Positions 1 to 11,563 of a stretch of 64,000 bases of DNA are shown here, in pieces. The notes beneath the pieces are model-generated. The model saw only the letters and a list, made by a program, of their open reading frames with translations. It ran no database searches and was not told the origin of the DNA. The first letter of the stretch is position 1. Each line of letters opens with the position of its first letter. The stretch comes from Rotaria sp. Silwood1 (taxonomy: Eukaryota > Rotifera > Eurotatoria > Philodinida > Philodinidae), in the NCBI GenBank assembly GCA_905250075.1, contig CAJNOP010000020.1, positions 564,214-628,213 on the forward strand, written 5' to 3'. The position numbers and the translations under genes are program-made.

Positions 1-480
1 ATATCGAAATTCTGTTACTTGATTATGGGTTAGAAATTCAGTAAAACTATCATAACTAGACTCCATAAGCCCATAAGAATGAATCTTTTCAGTCTCACCA
101 AGGTGCCCTTGTAGATCCAATATGAGGAAAAAAGCTGGGCACCAATTCAGATGGTTTTCTCTTAACTGAAATCTTTTGTTATTAAAATAAACAAATGATT
201 CCCATATCATCTGTTTGTTCGTACTACTGCCGATAGCTCTTACAACGTTTGGTTCCAGTTATAAATGATTAATGAAGAGTGTTTTTCTAACCAGGTTCGA
301 ATTAATTATTAGAAAAAAAATCAAATTAACCGAGAAGAAAACAGTTTCATAAAATATTTTACTAATAAAAACTGATCTCATAATTATAGCTGATTTGGGC
401 TCTAAGGCTAGTACAGACAGCTCAGGGGCGTTAACGATATTGATATGCATCGACAACAACCCAATTTTGTTATTTTTAAC
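1..480. repeat. Dispersed repeat fragments in the upstream intron of the DHHC gene
   Basis: Bases about 1-130 resemble about 31850-32010 (shared AATTCAGTAAAA.TATCATAACT and TCAGTCTCACCAA blocks). Bases about 350-480 resemble about 53800-53925 (shared TAGTACAGACAGCTCAG). Both partners lie inside introns of other genes. No coding potential is visible, so this is probably an old dispersed element. Between 481 and 662 nothing recognisable is seen. Confidence 0.5.
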
Positions 481-662
481 CGACAATCATCAAATATCTT
501 ATATATATTTTTAGTTTTATACTTTTATGTTAACAATCTATGGATTGTTGCTTCTTGGTATTCATATAAAAACTTGTATGTCATCAAATTGGGCTGGTTA
601 GTGATTTATTAATTATATATTGATATGTTACTTTTCTTTTTTTTTGTCAAAAAATTTAACAG

Positions 663-1037
663 CATGTCCTGCTTGGTCACCACCAGTAACACTTCTTTTT
701 ATGATATCTTTTGGTTTAGAAGGATTATCTTTCTTATCATTTACTGGTATTATGACATGTACACAATTATATTCTATATATACTGATACAACTGTATGTG
801 TAAAAAAAAATTATCTAAGAATAAAAAGTTTAATTTATTGTATTCTTTTTTTTTTTGTTTTTTTAGCAAATTGAATTATTTAAAGGAGTAACATATTTAA
901 ATCGAGAGCGAAATTCCTTTATATATTCATTAAAAATAGTTTTTGGTTCACGAATGGGTTTAACATGGTTAAATCCATTTTCTAAACCAATTGATTTAAT
1001 TACTCAAGATGATGAACGTATAATATTTGATATTTAA
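663..1037 (+). CDS. DHHC palmitoyltransferase, ZDHHC3/7-like, C-terminal two exons
   Basis: Last two exons of a protein S-acyltransferase, a Golgi/plasma-membrane enzyme that palmitoylates cysteines. Exons: 663-793 and 867-1037, with the intron GTATGT...TTTTAG between them and stop TAA at 1035-1037. The visible part covers the luminal segment (CPAWSPP), the last transmembrane helix (LEGLSFLSFTGIMTCTQL), a YSIYTDTTQIEL stretch matching the SICTDETGIEQL motif of ZDHHC3/7, and the family tail ending in VFGSRMGLTWLNPFSKP. The DHHC-cysteine-rich catalytic exon is not in this window; exon 663 opens with two bases of a split codon after TTTAACAG, so earlier exons lie upstream. A polyadenylation-type AATAAA is at about 1103. 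The gene converges on tryptophan hydroxylase, with stop codons about 130 bp apart. Family assignment is strong; the exact paralogue is not certain. Confidence 0.85.
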
Positions 1038-1166
1038 ATGACAATTTATTATTTTTCTTGTTTTGCTTTATTATTATTATTATTATTTTAAAGACAACTA
1101 ACAATAAACAAATATATACTAACACATAAATACAAGACAAAATAAATTGCGAGTTATTCGATAATG

Positions 1167-4100
1167 TTATTTTTCATTATTTATTCCGTTTGTAAAACTA
1201 TTTTGAAGTTTTTTTAATGCATCGAATATAATACACATGTCACCTTTAAGATCCGATATTATTTGTGCAACATGTTGAGTATTTGAAACAATTTCAATAC
1301 TTTGATTATATGGATTATAACGAACAGCAAATGGACGTTTTATTGATACAGCAAATTCTCTAAAAATACAAAAACAAAACAGAGTATTACAAAAAATTAT
1401 TATTGTGCTTGTTTTTACCTCATCTTTTCTTTTGCTTCAACAAAACTAGCTGAAACAAAATATTGATCTTGATATGTTGTAATTAAACATGTTTGTTTAC
1501 AAACAACATCTGGATCAAATGGAATTTTTTTAGCTTGATCACTTAATGCATGTTCTAATTCAGCACATGATGAAAGTAACCCAGCACCATATGCACGAAG
1601 ACCACCATTTTGTCGACATAAACCAAATTCAATTGTAAAAAAATAACACTAAAATTTTTTTAAAATTTTATATTCATATTTTTTTGTGTAGAATTGGAAA
1701 GATTAAAAGTTTATTGATTAAAAGGTTATTGGAAAAAAATTTTTTCATATTCAATTTTTCAAATTTTACTGTCTAGTTAGACAAGCTAATGTATACAATG
1801 GAAGAAATAAACGAAGATCTGTGTAAAGGAGAAGATATGGTTGAAGAAAAAAATTAGAAGACTTCAGGACTCTTGACTAGGGAAGCTATCTCGAAAAGGT
1901 CTGACTCTTTGTTAAATTCTTAATACTTTTTGCTAATTTTTACAGCTTCGTGATGATTCTGTAGAGAAACCAGAATTTGAAACACTATTGACCTTTCCCC
2001 CTAACAGAATGTGAAATAAAACTAAGCAGACAATGTTATTGCGAGATAAATTTAATTGGAGAAGGAACGACCTGGTGACAGATCGTGTATTGTAGAAAAG
2101 GTCACGTCACCCATGCATTTCGTTCTTTCTCCCTCCCACTCATCACTTCTAGTACTCCAAGAATGAAAGCACTTTCTGCCGAGTTTTACTGTATGACTAT
2201 ACATTTTGTCTATAGATATAAGCCGATCAACTGAACTGCCACTATTGACTTACACTGTTAAATGTGTTCACAAATAAGTTCAGTCTAAAAATCTTAAGTA
2301 TTTCGTTGCACATAAAGTAACCATTTTGCAAAATAAATCAAAACATAGAGATTAGTTCAATTATCTAATGTATCAATATACCTCATAAAATGTCAAATGC
2401 AATAAGCTTTTAGGTTTCAAAACAAAAAAAAACTCATTTGCAAGTCACAATTCATAACTAGAACTTTGCAAGAGTGAGAATTATTATCTTACTGTTGCTA
2501 AACGATTAATATCTTCTTCCGATGCACCAATAGCAGCAAGACCGATTTCATGAGAAAATTGAGCAAAATTCGGATCTGCTAACAATGGTATATGACCAAG
2601 CAATTCATGACAACAATCTCTAAATTAAAAAAATCAATTAATATTCATATATGTTTATTTTCTTTTCGAATTTAACGAAAAAAATAATAAACTCACGGTT
2701 CAGGCGTGTATGAAGGATTCGATGAATGTCTTATATATTGTGTACAATGAAAAACTCGAAATGCTAAGCCATATAAAAAATCTCTGGGTGATAAATAACC
2801 AGCAACAGGACGTAATGTAAAACCAGTTCGTTCACGAAGAAAACGCGATATATCTTCTAATTGTGGAATATTATCTTCTCTAAAAATATATTAAAAAAAT
2901 AATAAATAAAATGTTCAAAAAAGTTAGTTTTACCTAAAACCACATTTTTCTCTTAATAATGGCCAATTAGCCAAATATTCATTACATGCATGTGTTGGAT
3001 ATAAATTATTTAAATTTCGAAATACTACACCCCATGTTTCAGTTTCTTCTTTTGTATATGCTACACGTGGTATTGGATCTCCACTCAAAAATATAATAAA
3101 ATTAAAAATGAACAAACCCTAAACAATAGATATACTTACTGTTTATATGCAATAGCTACATCATGAAAATACATTCGACGTGCACGATAAACTTGATCAG
3201 TGAAACCCTAAAAAAATCAAATATGAAGATCATTCAAAAAAGAAAAAGAAATCAATATTTTTACATACAGGATGATCAGCATCGAGATCAACCCCATATA
3301 ATAGAACTTTATTTGAACATTGATCCAAATCAGTAATACGACGTGGAAACCAAGGTGTTTCTTCGGCTACAACTACAAAAAAGAAGAAAAAAATTATTTT
3401 TTTCTATCTTCAGAAATAAACATGATTAGTTTCTATTTCAAAAAAAAAATTAACTCCTATTCTTCATTAGTTGTTCAAACCTTTTCCTTTCTTATGCTTT
3501 TTATGTTGTGGTTTTAATTTCGCTAAACTATTTCTCGCAAAGTCTTCATCATCAAAACTATTCGTTCGAATAAATGTATTATTTCGATCATTTGTTTCGT
3601 TTGTTGGATTAAATAAAGATTGAGAACGTATATATTCATGTGGATAAAATTTTGTTTTTCGAACATCAACACCAACAGGATATATCCATAAATCATCATC
3701 TCTTATAACAACAACTGAACCAGTTTTAGAACTTATTGATTGTTCATCATCACTACTTATGTTATCATCCGTTGACATCATTGATGATGTTATTTCATTT
3801 ATTTGTGGTGATGTTGGCATCAAAAAATTTGACACTGGATTACGAATAAAACCTGGTATGGGTTGATTAATTGCTGGTATAAGACTTTTATCAAGATCTA
3901 ATGATGTCCATGATGATGTTGGAGAATCTATGATTGATGTAATACGTTGATTTGTTGTGTGTTGACAATAGGTACGTAAACAGCATTGATCAGTTGATGT
4001 TGAAGATTCAATTGATGCTGTTGTTAACGTTGATGATGGAAGATTTTTAACATTATTAATTGATTGTTGTAATAATGATATATATTGAGTCAAATCTGTT

Positions 4101-7100
4101 ATTTGTCCTTCTAAATCAGCTACTGTTGTTGTTGATGGTCTATCAAATTTTGCAAGTTCTTGAATATAACGTATCATATGAATCCAATCATTTGTAACAA
4201 ATATTGGTAAATATGAAAATAATTTATTTGAATAAATTTTTTGTATTGTTGATAATAAACATGATACATTTGTTAAATTATTTTTACATTGTTCAATAAT
4301 GTCATATACATGTTGATCAGTAGTTGAATTTATAATTGATAAAGAATATTGAAGAGAATTTTGTAAATTATAATATGCTTGTTCTAATTGTTTATATGTG
4401 AAGAAACGTGTTAAATTTGATTCAATTTCATTTATTGGACCATGGTGAATAACATTTGATAAATAACATAATACACTGTCATAGCAAAGAACTGATAATG
4501 AAGAGTCATGGCTTAATGAAATATGTAAATGATGATCCAAAGCATTTTTTAAATTTAATGATGATATTTCCAGTGAAGTTGATAGATGAGTTTCTTGAAA
4601 CATATTTTACATATGCTTTTCGACGTCCAATGATATTTTCTTTAATGAGTGAAAAGTTATTTTTTCAAGCGTAATTTATAGTTGCTCTTTATCACAAAGA
4701 AAAAAAGCAGACAATGAATAACCTTCTTAAGTACTTCGATAAAGCAAAACAGTTGAATATCACTTCTTGATCACACTTGTTCTAATGAATACTAATTCAT
4801 AACAGGAGTGAAAATCATGAGTAGAACATGGAGCTGATCATAACTCTTCCATACATTAGCGGCGTGATTACTTTTTATGAAAAAAAAGAGCCCATTGAGT
4901 GTAATGTCACAGCTGTTTAGTATTAAAAATATATAAGTTCTTGTGAGCAATGATTCTCTCAGTCTCATTCGCAGAATATTTATTAATCCTAATATTAAAT
5001 TAATTATTTATTTTCTTATTGTTCTAATGCTATTTTAATAATTGATCATAATGAAAAATAAAACCCAGGTCGAACGATACGGTCCGTGTACGGCAACGAT
5101 ACGGTCCGTGTACGGCAACGATACGATCCGTATACGGCAATGATACGGTGAAAATACGGATAACAGTATCCATTGACCTACGAAGTATAAAATGATATCA
5201 ATACTCGTTTTAGTTTTCTAATAAAATCTTTCACATTTAAAGTACGCACATCTGATGACTATGGCATAGACTTTAGACTTTGAAGAAAAAATAGTGATCG
5301 GTTGGATGTACCAACATATATAAATTTATTACAACTGATGCCTCTTTTCATTTGCACTCGTATGCTTTTATTAGTTTTATTGTTTTGTTTTTTTTTATAT
5401 TACTTACTATGACGTCCTATTGCTTGGCCATTTTGATCAAGAAACGGCGATAATGGTAAAAAATTAAAATCATCATTTCCATTTGTACCTGTGTGATTCT
5501 TTGTATTATGATTTTCATTGTCATTATTCAAATTTTCTTTTGGTTCAAAAAGAATACTTGGATCAAATTCAACACATGAAACTTGTCTTTTCAATTCTTT
5601 CATTGATTGTTCAACATTAGCCTTGTCAGCTTCCAAATCAACATAGATTTCATATTCAGAATTTGTACGATGAGAACGACGAGATTCAATATGAACAACA
5701 TTTATGTTATGCTCCTGTTCAGAATAAAAAAAAATCAATATTAATAAAGTTTTAACTATACTTGTGAAATTTTTTGTGCTAAATCTCAGTTATTCATAGA
5801 TAAACTTGAAGCATTATAATCAATCATATCTTATTTCAAGACGCATCGTGAATGTGAAAAATTCTGTTTCTCTCATATTCACATATGCTGAAAAACGATG
5901 AATAGGAGAGCTTGGTTTCAAATCTAGATGAATGGTTGTATTTTTGAAGTCCAGAATAACGTATATCTCGTAGAACCTCAAATATATTTAAGCGAGCAGT
6001 TTTCAATTAGGCCCCTTTCGAGTTTAGTCATGATTTCTCAAACTAAAAGACAATGATAAGTCTTCATTGATCTTCATGAATAATTATCTAACGAATTCAT
6101 GCTAATTTTTTTTTACTTTAAATCATCGTTGTTGCCCTTATTGGTATAATTCACACACGCAGAGCATTAAGTGACGGTAAAAATTGTGTTTAAAGTAAAA
6201 GGTTACCCAATTCATTGTCCAATTGTTATCGATTGAGGAGAATCTATCGAATAATCCCATTTAAACCAAATGATGTGTGAACAATTATTGTTAAGACACA
6301 CATATTGAAGACAAAAACCAAATAAAAAGTAACATGTACTTGACAACTACCTATTGTAATGTACTTGTAATTAATTGTCAAAGCTTTTCATCAGCAATGC
6401 AATGTAACGAAGACGTAAAAACAAACAACTTAATATTTTTTGCACCACATAGTATAATGCGTCTATATGTTACAAATGTTAATAACTTTATATTCTTCTT
6501 GTTATTCTATATTATACAAGTTATTCTTTTCCATATTAAATATAATTATGAAACATTTTAATCGATAATAGTAGGATCGAACTGAGAAACCATTACATGA
6601 AACTGAAACTGTAAGAAAAAGATTCGAATCGAATTGGAGGCAAACTCTTTCAAACTTCTCTCTACGAATAGTAAAGTCCTCTAACTCACTATCATAGTTG
6701 CGATTATTTACCGTATGTGACGCGATTTGGCCTTGTTCCACTATCTTTTATACGAGAAAGCATTTTTTACTTTAACTAATATTAGGAAATTAATATTTGC
6801 CAGATGTTTCATTGAAATTACTTTTTCAAATCATAATTGTGCAAAACGATAACCGTTGTCAATATATGTCGAACAGAACGATTCTGGGCGACAGTCACTT
6901 TTTAAATATTAAATATTACTTATTATTTAATATATCTTTTGTTCGATACCAATTACTGAATATTTAATATAATTCTCTTATGTCTAATGTACACTTTACC
7001 TGGAAGACTTGGAGAACTCGTGCTAAACCACCAATACGGTTTTTAATTGAAAAAATAAATGATGTTGTATTTCCATGTTGAAGAAGTGATTTTAATTGTT

Positions 7101-7272
7101 CTTTAGATAGTTCATTATTCAGAATATTTATTGCTTCTTGATCATCCATATCTTCATGTAATGTTGATAATCGATGCTTTAGAAATGTTTTTTTTCATTC
7201 ATATATGATTCATTTTCTTAAATATTCGTTACTTACTTCAAGACATCGAAAATATGATGATTTGTAAGACAT
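1167..7272 (-). CDS. TPH: Tryptophan hydroxylase (aromatic amino acid hydroxylase)
   Basis: Predicted 524 aa in 10 exons: 7237-7272, 7000-7176, 5408-5714, 3269-3372, 3140-3207, 2934-3083, 2697-2879, 2493-2619, 1419-1648, 1167-1359. It converts tryptophan to 5-hydroxytryptophan with tetrahydrobiopterin and Fe(II), the committed step of serotonin synthesis. An N-terminal ACT regulatory domain ([20 protein letters not shown], then [19 protein letters not shown]) is followed by the catalytic domain. The iron ligands are visible as HELLGH and the Glu of [32 protein letters not shown] and the C-terminal [25 protein letters not shown] favour TPH over phenylalanine or tyrosine hydroxylase. A low-complexity linker (Asn/Thr-rich, exon 5408-5714) joins ACT and catalytic parts. 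The ACT-catalytic intron is about 2 kb and holds another ORF. All exon phases close. Confidence 0.93.
3467..4603 (-). CDS. Unrecognised 378-aa ORF nested in the tryptophan hydroxylase intron
   Basis: A continuous ATG-to-stop ORF on the same strand as TPH, lying wholly within the intron between exons 5408-5714 and 3269-3372. TPH splices across it in correct phase, so it is not needed for TPH. I do not recognise the product. The first 150 residues look helical and Leu-rich (a [10 protein letters not shown] stretch faintly recalls RUN domains, not enough to claim). A likely short coiled coil follows (about 165-190, [18 protein letters not shown]), then a Ser/Thr/Asp-rich middle, then a conserved-looking block [17 protein letters not shown] and a Lys/His-rich end. 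No transmembrane segment is seen. It could be a single-exon nested gene or an alternative exon; a GT that could act as donor sits near its end. Confidence 0.5.
   Translation of the reverse strand: MFQETHLSTSLEISSLNLKNALDHHLHISLSHDSSLSVLCYDSVLCYLSNVIHHGPINEIESNLTRFFTYKQLEQAYYNLQNSLQYSLSIINSTTDQHVYDIIEQCKNNLTNVSCLLSTIQKIYSNKLFSYLPIFVTNDWIHMIRYIQELAKFDRPSTTTVADLEGQITDLTQYISLLQQSINNVKNLPSSTLTTASIESSTSTDQCCLRTYCQHTTNQRITSIIDSPTSSWTSLDLDKSLIPAINQPIPGFIRNPVSNFLMPTSPQINEITSSMMSTDDNISSDDEQSISSKTGSVVVIRDDDLWIYPVGVDVRKTKFYPHEYIRSQSLFNPTNETNDRNNTFIRTNSFDDEDFARNSLAKLKPQHKKHKKGKGLNN
5074..5147. repeat. Short tandem repeat, unit about 22 bp
   Basis: About 3.3 copies of a unit reading ACGATACGGTCCGTGTACGG plus CA, inside the large TPH intron. 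Copies differ by a few substitutions. The unit is GC-richer than its surroundings and itself contains a partial palindrome (ACGGTCCGT). Confidence 0.8.
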
Positions 7273-7930
7273 TGATGAAAGCTGTTTTTGTTGTTTTGTG
7301 TATATTGTAAATTATGAACTCAAATTTATTTTGATATTGAATGAGAATATTTAGTTGGCTCCAACATATTTATATATATACAACAAAACACAATTTAGTT
7401 TCTTCTCGGGTTTCTTTTCATAATAGAAGTGCGTGGGAAGAATAGCCTTTCTCATTTGTTAGGCAGTTCAACGACAGTAATGACTTCTTTTTTTTTGTTC
7501 TAATACAATCTGATATAGTCTATCTCATTATTATGATATACGCATCTCTAATAAGAATAATCTCTCATTATCTATTTTTTGTCTTTATCTAATCGAATAA
7601 AGAAATCAAAAAGAAAAACAAAAAAGTCAAAATACAACGTAAATAAGATCAGAAAAAACAGATACAACGCAAAAAACAAATTAATTCTATCGAATATAAG
7701 ATGTGTGAGGATGTGTCATACGTCTTTAACAATTCTCTATAGTCCTACACACATTATTTTATATACAAAAAGTAGTATAAGAAAAAGATGATAAATAAAA
7801 TTTTAAAGAAAAAATAAGAACATGAATATATTAGGCTATCGTTATATCTCTTTTGTTTAACTTAGTTTTATGCACATTTTTTTTTTCATACATTGAAAGA
7901 ATTTTCTGTTGAAACATGTATTGTATTAAT
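7273..7930. other. Intergenic stretch upstream of tryptophan hydroxylase
   Basis: No coding exon is recognised. It includes the presumed TPH promoter and 5' leader. A Lys/Asn-rich small ORF at 7579-7791 is AT-rich filler. Confidence 0.5.
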
Positions 7931-8530
7931 GGATAAAAAAATGTGTTTTGATCATCAAAAATTAGTTTTGATCGCCAAATTGTGTAACTGTGAAATTATC
8001 ACCAAAAAATGAGTGAGTTGATCACCAAATCAATCAAGAGTCGAGCCAATTAAACTGAAAATATGTTCCCATAAATGAGACTCAACTTTTCAAATCGTAT
8101 ATGATTAGAATGAACTTATTAGTAGGGAGTAATAATGAATTTCAATATAAGTGTGGGATTTAACAAAAAAACGTTAAAGTGAGGGTGAACATGAACGATG
8201 GACGGTGAGGATGTGAGTGAGGGGGTGTGGGTGTGGATGAGCTCTGGGTGTGAAGATCGATGCGATGTGGATGATATTTAGAATGAGAATGATGGATTTG
8301 GTTTTAATATTTCTTTTATTTAACGGAGTGGATACATGGAGATGCTGCGGTCATTGATGATATGGCACTTATTTGATTGAATTCTTTTTTTTTCATTTGT
8401 GTTTTTGATGTTACCACCTTCAGTTAATTTGGTGATCAAATCACTAATTTTTGGTGATCATTTTACAGTAAAACGTTGGTGATCAAAACTCAACTTTTTG
8501 ATGCTCAAAAAAATGCTGACCCGATAAAAA
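7930..8530. mobile_element. Non-autonomous inverted-repeat element (MITE-like), about 600 bp
   Basis: The left end (about 7930-8030) and the reverse complement of the right end (about 8405-8530) align over roughly 80-100 bp: both read through CATCAAAAA..TTTTGATC(A/G)CCAA, then an ACTGT-AAAT stretch, a second ATCACCAAAAA and a third TTGATCACCAA. The interior carries no ORF and includes a G-rich GTGAGGGTG/GTGGGTGTGG segment (about 8170-8260). The target duplication is not clear. Confidence 0.65.
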
Positions 8531-11265
8531 ATAATAACTAAGGAAGATAATTATGTTAGAAAGTGTTTCTAGTAAAAAAATTCTATGGATAATGTCCAAA
8601 ATTCGCACGATAGACCCATGATGCTGCTTCTGTGCAACAGAATGCTTTATATCGACATTTGTGATATCATAAATCTATCGTAATCATTATCGTAGACATA
8701 TATATGCTCTTGTCTGCTATGGATTCATTGCTATCGCTCATATGTAAAATATATGTGCTTGCTAAAAATCAGTGAATGTTTACGTCATTTTGGATGAGAT
8801 TGAAGAGAGAAAAAAGAGACAGTATTCTTGACGAGAAGATATTGAAGCATACCAATCATATAGAAGGTTAACTCGGCTGTTTTATACGCTATAACGATCT
8901 TCGACATCTATGTTATACAAAGCAGCATCACCGTGTCAAGTGACGCGGACAAATCAGCATAAGAAAATTATAGTGAAAGTAAGTAGTTTGAAAAGTTTGA
9001 ATTGAAACGAAATATTCGATAATGATTATATTGTTCAGCAGTTTTTTTGGAGCGAAGATATTCTTTTAAATAAATTGATAATAAAATCGACGATGATCTG
9101 CAGTGTTAAAATAATGTTTTTCACTTGTTATGGAGTATTAGTTTGATTGATCCTGAGTTGTATTAGTTTTTCGAATGTTTGTTCGATGAGTAACTCTTTT
9201 AATTATTCCAGTTTATAGACTTTATGTTAGAGCTCGAATTATTGCTTCTTTCCTCTGTGTTTTTTAAGATTTCGTTCCTATGTTGGAATATATTTTTTAC
9301 TAGAGCGGCTTAATTTTTTCTAACAATGAAGAGATTCCCATGTGATCAAAACCGGCGGTTAGCCACGGTTTTTCTCGCTTTACCGGCTCCCTATCTGTGG
9401 ACCGGTTTTTTTAAGGCGAACCACGGTTTACCGCTAAAACTGATCCGTTTTTTGCGACATGGAATTTGTGTTGTCAGAAAATAAGACTAGACGTATTCAG
9501 GTCAAATTAAAGTTTTCACCATCAAAATAATTAATCTAAAATTTATGCTGTCCTTATCATACGGGACCGAGATATTCTAATTTGACAGTGTTTACAGTAT
9601 ACGTAAGATAATCTCAATACAAAAAATCAGCAGATTTTTTTCCTTTTTTCGTGATGCTGCGATAGAGTTTCCCGAGCAGCATAAGAACAGATTTGTTTCA
9701 AGTAGAAAATAATATTTTTACAAAAGTTAGAACTTGGGGTCTGTTTTCTCTTATACTTAAAGATAATAGAGCTGGGTAAAATACTCAAAGTACTCGAAAA
9801 TCTAGCTAAGTATCGATTTTCTGAAAATTATGCTTGAAAAAATTGTAATTTGTGCTTTGACGGGATGAAATAGAGAGCTCATTGCTTCTTTCTGTTCTAT
9901 AAATATAGATATCTAGATAAATACATAGAAGCGACACAATGGTACCATGAAAGGCACACTTCTTTTTTGTTATTTTCTGTTACTAGTCATGCAATGTGTT
10001 ATCGGTAACGAATCCATCTCTGTATTTTACATAGTACTTCTGTTATTTTGTGTATATGATTCATTCTCACTGAATAAAATGAATTCACTGTTGTAAAACT
10101 ACGTCTCAATTAGAATGTGAATGACCAGATTTTAACCCTTTCATCAGTGTGTCAGGGCGATAGTGAAAACCGCAGAACCAGAGAGCAATTCGTAGAAAAA
10201 GACCCGAAAAAAGTTTCAGAAAATAGAGGAATCTGTCAGGACGAAAAGATGAAAGTTTCAAGCAGTACTCAAATTGCTGAGAGTTATGGAGAAAAAGTTC
10301 TGCTCTGGCAAACACGGATGATGATAATGGCACAGGAGTCAGGATCATCCAACCATTTATCAAGAGCTCAGGAAAAACTTTTAGACAATACAGAAAATTA
10401 TGAGAATGGCAACAACATATTCAAATTCACATAAGAATCTGTTGGGCAGCTATTTAGAACACTTAGCCCACCTATCAATGTGCCTAGATCAGGACAAAAA
10501 TACGTTTTTCAGCGCGAAATTATATCTTAAACGAAAGTCAAAAAGCTGCAGACGACTCATTCATTGAACTTAGCACTCACAAAGAATATCATGTGATACT
10601 AGGAATGGTTCAGACTTCAATCAATATCCTTATATTCACAGGTGGATTTATAAGAAGAGAGCTGAAAAGCTTAAAGCTACCCATTAAAATATGATCGTGA
10701 TGGGAAGCAGCTACGAAGAGGCGATTAATGTGTTTTATTCATGGGGAACACTTTAGGATTGCTCATAATGTGAAAGACTTGGAAAAGTTTTATTCCACTA
10801 ATTTAGCGGTTAGGGTACCTAGAAGTTGTAAGTTAGCCATCAAAGCATTTCCATGATCGAGCAAGTTTTTCAGCAATAGAATGTCGGGGAATTCATCCAG
10901 ATCTTAATGAAGATGCAACGAGCTTCAGATTGCCGATGAACCTATTGTAGAGCTAGCGAACTCTTTTGAGCTACAGAGAAATGTCTGAGAAGAAGCGTGG
11001 CAGCTTTAGAGAATTCAGCAATGTGTCAAAGTAACCGTAAAAGACAGCACGTGATTCAACAAAGTGTTTCCATGGTCGTAAAAAATATTGGACCAAACGA
11101 AATACGTGAGAGAGCCAGCAAAAAAAAATGAACAATCCATTATTTTATCACATTAGCCATAAAAGTCTTTATGCGGCGGAGCACGAAGAATGTATGTGTG
11201 AGAGAGCGAAAACTGTTGGGCTATATAGAAATAGTGTAGAGAAAGTGTGAAAAATTTAAGAAATT
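8531..11265. other. Gene-free stretch, probably degraded elements
   Basis: No intact gene is seen. A GC-rich patch at about 9350-9440 repeats ACCGG/CCACGGTTT motifs in both orientations. From 10100 to 11250 the composition becomes less AT-rich and short open stretches occur in several frames with many stops, as in a decayed element; no family is recognised. Confidence 0.45.
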
Positions 11266-11563
11266 GATCTAACAATGGGGGTGTGTGTATTGATGAGCGG
11301 AAAAGTGGCACATGTTCGGGTCAAATGAAAGCTCTCAACGCCAAACTAACAAGGTTAAAATATTAGCTGCTGTTGGCTTGCCTAGAGGGAGATATTTAAC
11401 TTTTAAGTGNNNNNNNNNNCACTTAAAAGTTAAATATCTCCCTCTAGGCAAGCCAACAGCAGCTAATATTTTAACCTTGTTAGTTTGGCGTTGAGAGCTT
11501 TCATTTGACTCGAACATATGCCACTTTTCCGCTCATCAATACACACACCTCCATTGTTAGATC
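11266..11563. repeat. Palindrome of about 144-bp arms around an N gap
   Basis: Arm 11266-11409 and arm 11420-11563 are reverse complements with only a few mismatches, starting GATCTAACAATGG and running to the ten Ns at 11410-11419. The right arm interrupts the mariner transposase relic. Either a transposon with long terminal inverted repeats whose interior is missing from the assembly, or a scaffolding artefact. Confidence 0.85.

Noticed and set aside
7579-7791. 70-aa Lys/Asn-rich ORF
   Set aside because: Composition is that of translated AT-rich DNA.
10117-10434. 105-aa ORF on the plus strand with an 85-aa antisense ORF
   Set aside because: No family recognised, no splice partners, and surrounding sequence is full of stops in all frames; probably chance in a locally GC-richer decayed region.
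11312-11517. Two mirror-image 60-aa ORFs of nearly the same sequence spanning the N gap
   Set aside because: They arise only because the sequence is a palindrome, and they run through unknown bases.
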